NCBI GenBank assembly: GCA_947425005.1
Contig: CANDYP010000001.1
Coordinates: forward strand, 1 to 59,567
DNA: 59,567 nucleotides
Direction: 5' to 3'
DNA from: Rickettsiales bacterium
GTDB lineage: Bacteria > Pseudomonadota > Alphaproteobacteria > Rickettsiales > UBA1997
The notes beneath the pieces were generated by a model, which was not told the DNA's origin, did no database searches, and saw nothing but the letters and a program-made list of their open reading frames with translations. Positions 58,131 through 59,567 of this stretch are shown here, piece by piece. The position numbers were made by a program, and so were the translations under genes. Numbering within the stretch: position 1 is the stretch's first letter; each line of letters begins with the position of its first letter.

Positions 58131-59484
58131 AAATTCTGCGAGTTCAGAAGCAAAAACTTTGTCCCAAAATCCCACCACAGGCCTGACGCCAAAGCAGATA
58201 GTTGAAGAATTAAACCGTTACATCGTTGGTCAAGTTGACGCCAAAAAAGCAATGGCAATCGCACTCCGCAACCGTTACCGCCGTAAGTTAGTCGAGAGCC
58301 CACTTCGTGAAGAAATCGTACCCAAAAATATTTTAATGGCCGGTCCAACTGGCGTCGGCAAAACTGAAATTGCGCGCCGCCTAGCCAAACTTGCCAACGC
58401 CCCTTTCATCAAAGTCGAGGCGACAAAATTTACTGAAGTTGGCTACGTGGGCCGTGACGTTGATTCAATCATTCGTGATCTTGTCGAAATGGCGCTCAAA
58501 ACCTTGAAAAACGAAATGAAAAAAGAAGTCCATTTGAAGGCCGAACAAAACGCCAAGAAAAAAGTTTTAAGAAGTTTAGTGGGCGAAACTGCCACGGAAG
58601 AGACTAAAGAAAAATTCTCCAAAATGCTTGATACTGGCGAGTTAAACGGGCGCGAGATTGACATCGAGCTTTCCGATTCCGGCAGCGCTTTTTCCAATAG
58701 TTTTGAAATTCCCGGCGGCCATGTCGGCATGATCAACATCAGCGAAATGTTGGGCAAAGCGATCGGCGGCGACAAAACTAAAAAGATGCACATGACTGTC
58801 GAAGATGCGCTGAAAGCCTTGATCGAAGAAGAGTCAGAAAAAATGATCGACGAAGAAAAAATCGTCAAAGCGGCGGTAAAATCCGTTGAAAATGACGGCA
58901 TCGTTTTCATCGACGAGATCGACAAAATTTGTGTGCGCAGCCAATCAAAAAGTGGTGACGTCAGTCGTGAAGGCGTGCAGCGTGACCTTTTGCCTTTGGT
59001 CGAAGGCACGACAGTCAGCACCAAATACGGCCTGATCAAAACTGACCACATTTTATTCGTGGCCTCCGGCGCCTTTCATTCCGTGAAGCCGTCCGATTTA
59101 TTGCCGGAATTGCAAGGTCGATTTCCGATCCGCGTGCAATTAAAACCGCTCACCGAAGAAGATTTGGTGCGCATTCTGCAAGAGCCGGAATCAAGCCTCA
59201 TCAAGCAATACATTGCCTTGCTGGCGGTTGAAAAAGTGAAGTTAAATTTTCCCGAAGAAGGCGTAAAGCAAATCGCTAAAATTGCTCACCGAGTAAACGC
59301 TGAAGTTGAAAATATCGGCGCTCGACGCTTGCACACCATGCTCGAAAAAATTCTGGAAGAGGTCAGTTTTGAAGCCAGCGAAATGAAAGACGGTAGCCTG
59401 ATCACGGTTAATCAGAAATATGTCGACGAGCATTTGGGTGATTTAATCTCCAGCAAGACCGATCTTTCTAAGTTTATTTTGTAA
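58114..59484 (+). CDS. hslU: ATP-dependent protease ATPase subunit HslU
   Basis: AAA+ unfoldase that feeds proteins to the HslV peptidase. The 456-aa protein has LTPKQIVEELNRYIVGQVDAKKAMAIALRNRYRR, Walker A AGPTGVGKTEIARR, KVEATKFTEVGYVGRDVDSI, the I domain (KNEMKKEVHLKAEQNAKKKVLRSL...), Walker B GIVFIDEIDKI, and ELQGRFPIRVQL (sensor/arginine). Intact and complete. hslV, usually directly upstream, is not in this window. The G-rich palindrome follows its stop. Confidence 0.97.
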   Translation: MKKSPKNSASSEAKTLSQNPTTGLTPKQIVEELNRYIVGQVDAKKAMAIALRNRYRRKLVESPLREEIVPKNILMAGPTGVGKTEIARRLAKLANAPFIKVEATKFTEVGYVGRDVDSIIRDLVEMALKTLKNEMKKEVHLKAEQNAKKKVLRSLVGETATEETKEKFSKMLDTGELNGREIDIELSDSGSAFSNSFEIPGGHVGMINISEMLGKAIGGDKTKKMHMTVEDALKALIEEESEKMIDEEKIVKAAVKSVENDGIVFIDEIDKICVRSQSKSGDVSREGVQRDLLPLVEGTTVSTKYGLIKTDHILFVASGAFHSVKPSDLLPELQGRFPIRVQLKPLTEEDLVRILQEPESSLIKQYIALLAVEKVKLNFPEEGVKQIAKIAHRVNAEVENIGARRLHTMLEKILEEVSFEASEMKDGSLITVNQKYVDEHLGDLISSKTDLSKFIL

Positions 59485-59486
59485 CT

Positions 59487-59567
59487 CAAGAAACCCCCCT
59501 ACCCCCCTTGTCAGGGGGGCTTGATCGAGTTCGGTTTAAGCCCCCCTGATAAGGGGGGTAGGGGGGT
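59487..59567. repeat. G-rich palindromic element, copy 6 (runs to window end)
   Basis: Left arm AAACCCCCCTACCCCCC-TTGTCA-GGGGGG, loop cttgatcgagttcggtttaag, right arm CCCCCCTGATAAGGGGGG-TAGGGGGG cut by the window edge. It begins 3 nt after the hslU stop and its loop is oriented with hslU. Confidence 0.85.

Noticed and set aside
58443..59051. A 202-codon open frame antisense to hslU, and similar long antisense frames opposite deaD, priA, fur and sucCD
   Set aside because: They mirror the codon structure of well-supported genes, have no family resemblance or start signals, and disappear if the true gene is accepted.

Overview
The window reads as chromosomal DNA of an alphaproteobacterium: moderately AT-rich by eye, densely packed, with no intergenic stretch above about 300 bases. 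The class call rests on the fused ispDF gene, the cell-cycle regulator family DUF1013 (TrcR), a Fur protein without the usual CxxC pair, the divergent purM / DUF2066-PerM block, and the hemD - mitofilin-like - hemY cluster. The genes describe a respiring Gram-negative cell (nuoF, mdh, sucCD, kdsB for LPS) that retains lysine/DAP (lysC, dapD), tryptophan (trpE), haem (hemD), isoprenoid (ispDF), purine (guaB, purM) and pyrimidine (pyrD) synthesis. It is therefore less reduced than Rickettsia, although its intragenic palindromes recall Rickettsiales.

Layout: 1-8 kb carries nuoF, ispDF, an acyltransferase, an AlbA_2/ATPase accessory gene, tal and priA. 8-9.7 kb is a hipBA toxin-antitoxin module with a striking operator array. 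9.7-18 kb holds guaB, fur, ftsI, mdh, an unannotated 52-aa gene, tmk, an SDR, rplY, bcp and trcR. 18-31 kb runs through yaaA, birA, prfA and then a long overlapping plus-strand run metG-xthA-tsaE-rluD-(VbhA/Fic module)-miaA-recO, followed by a prepilin peptidase, a DipM/NlpD-like lipoprotein, ftsY and trpE. 31-42 kb holds ppiD, lysC, an ileS fragment, purM, DUF2066-perM-merR-rnc and an orphan 2OG oxygenase. 42-50 kb holds tRNA-Arg, recA, sucDC, hemD, mitofilin-like, hemY, dapD and a membrane protein. 50-59.6 kb holds pyrD, accessory BRO/DinD and GNAT genes, a DEAD-box helicase, tRNA-Lys, kdsB-rimB-rimK, an RHH protein, engB, a 43-aa membrane peptide and hslU.

The most unusual aspect is the population of short palindromic elements. 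One family is G/C-run rich (C6-TA-C6-TTATCA-G6, an asymmetric loop, then the mirror arm). It has six copies plus a relic, and every one lies next to the 3' end of a gene. Some are associated with rearrangement: a bracketed ileS fragment, a duplicated mdh 3' end, and a split inverted copy beside purM. A second family (core GACCCCGTCATACGGCGGGG) occurs in two intergenic sites and also inside priA, where it is translated in frame as about 23 extra residues. nuoF carries another in-frame insert of about 26 residues made of two hairpins. This parallels the Rickettsia palindromic elements that insert into genes. Other structured DNA includes a perfect 35-bp inverted repeat enclosing a perfect 26-bp palindrome before pyrD, and a triply nested hairpin touching the tRNA-Lys CCA end.

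Most start codons lack a Shine-Dalgarno sequence. The clear exceptions are rplY, recA and the GNAT gene. No integrase, transposase, CRISPR array, rRNA or replication origin was seen.
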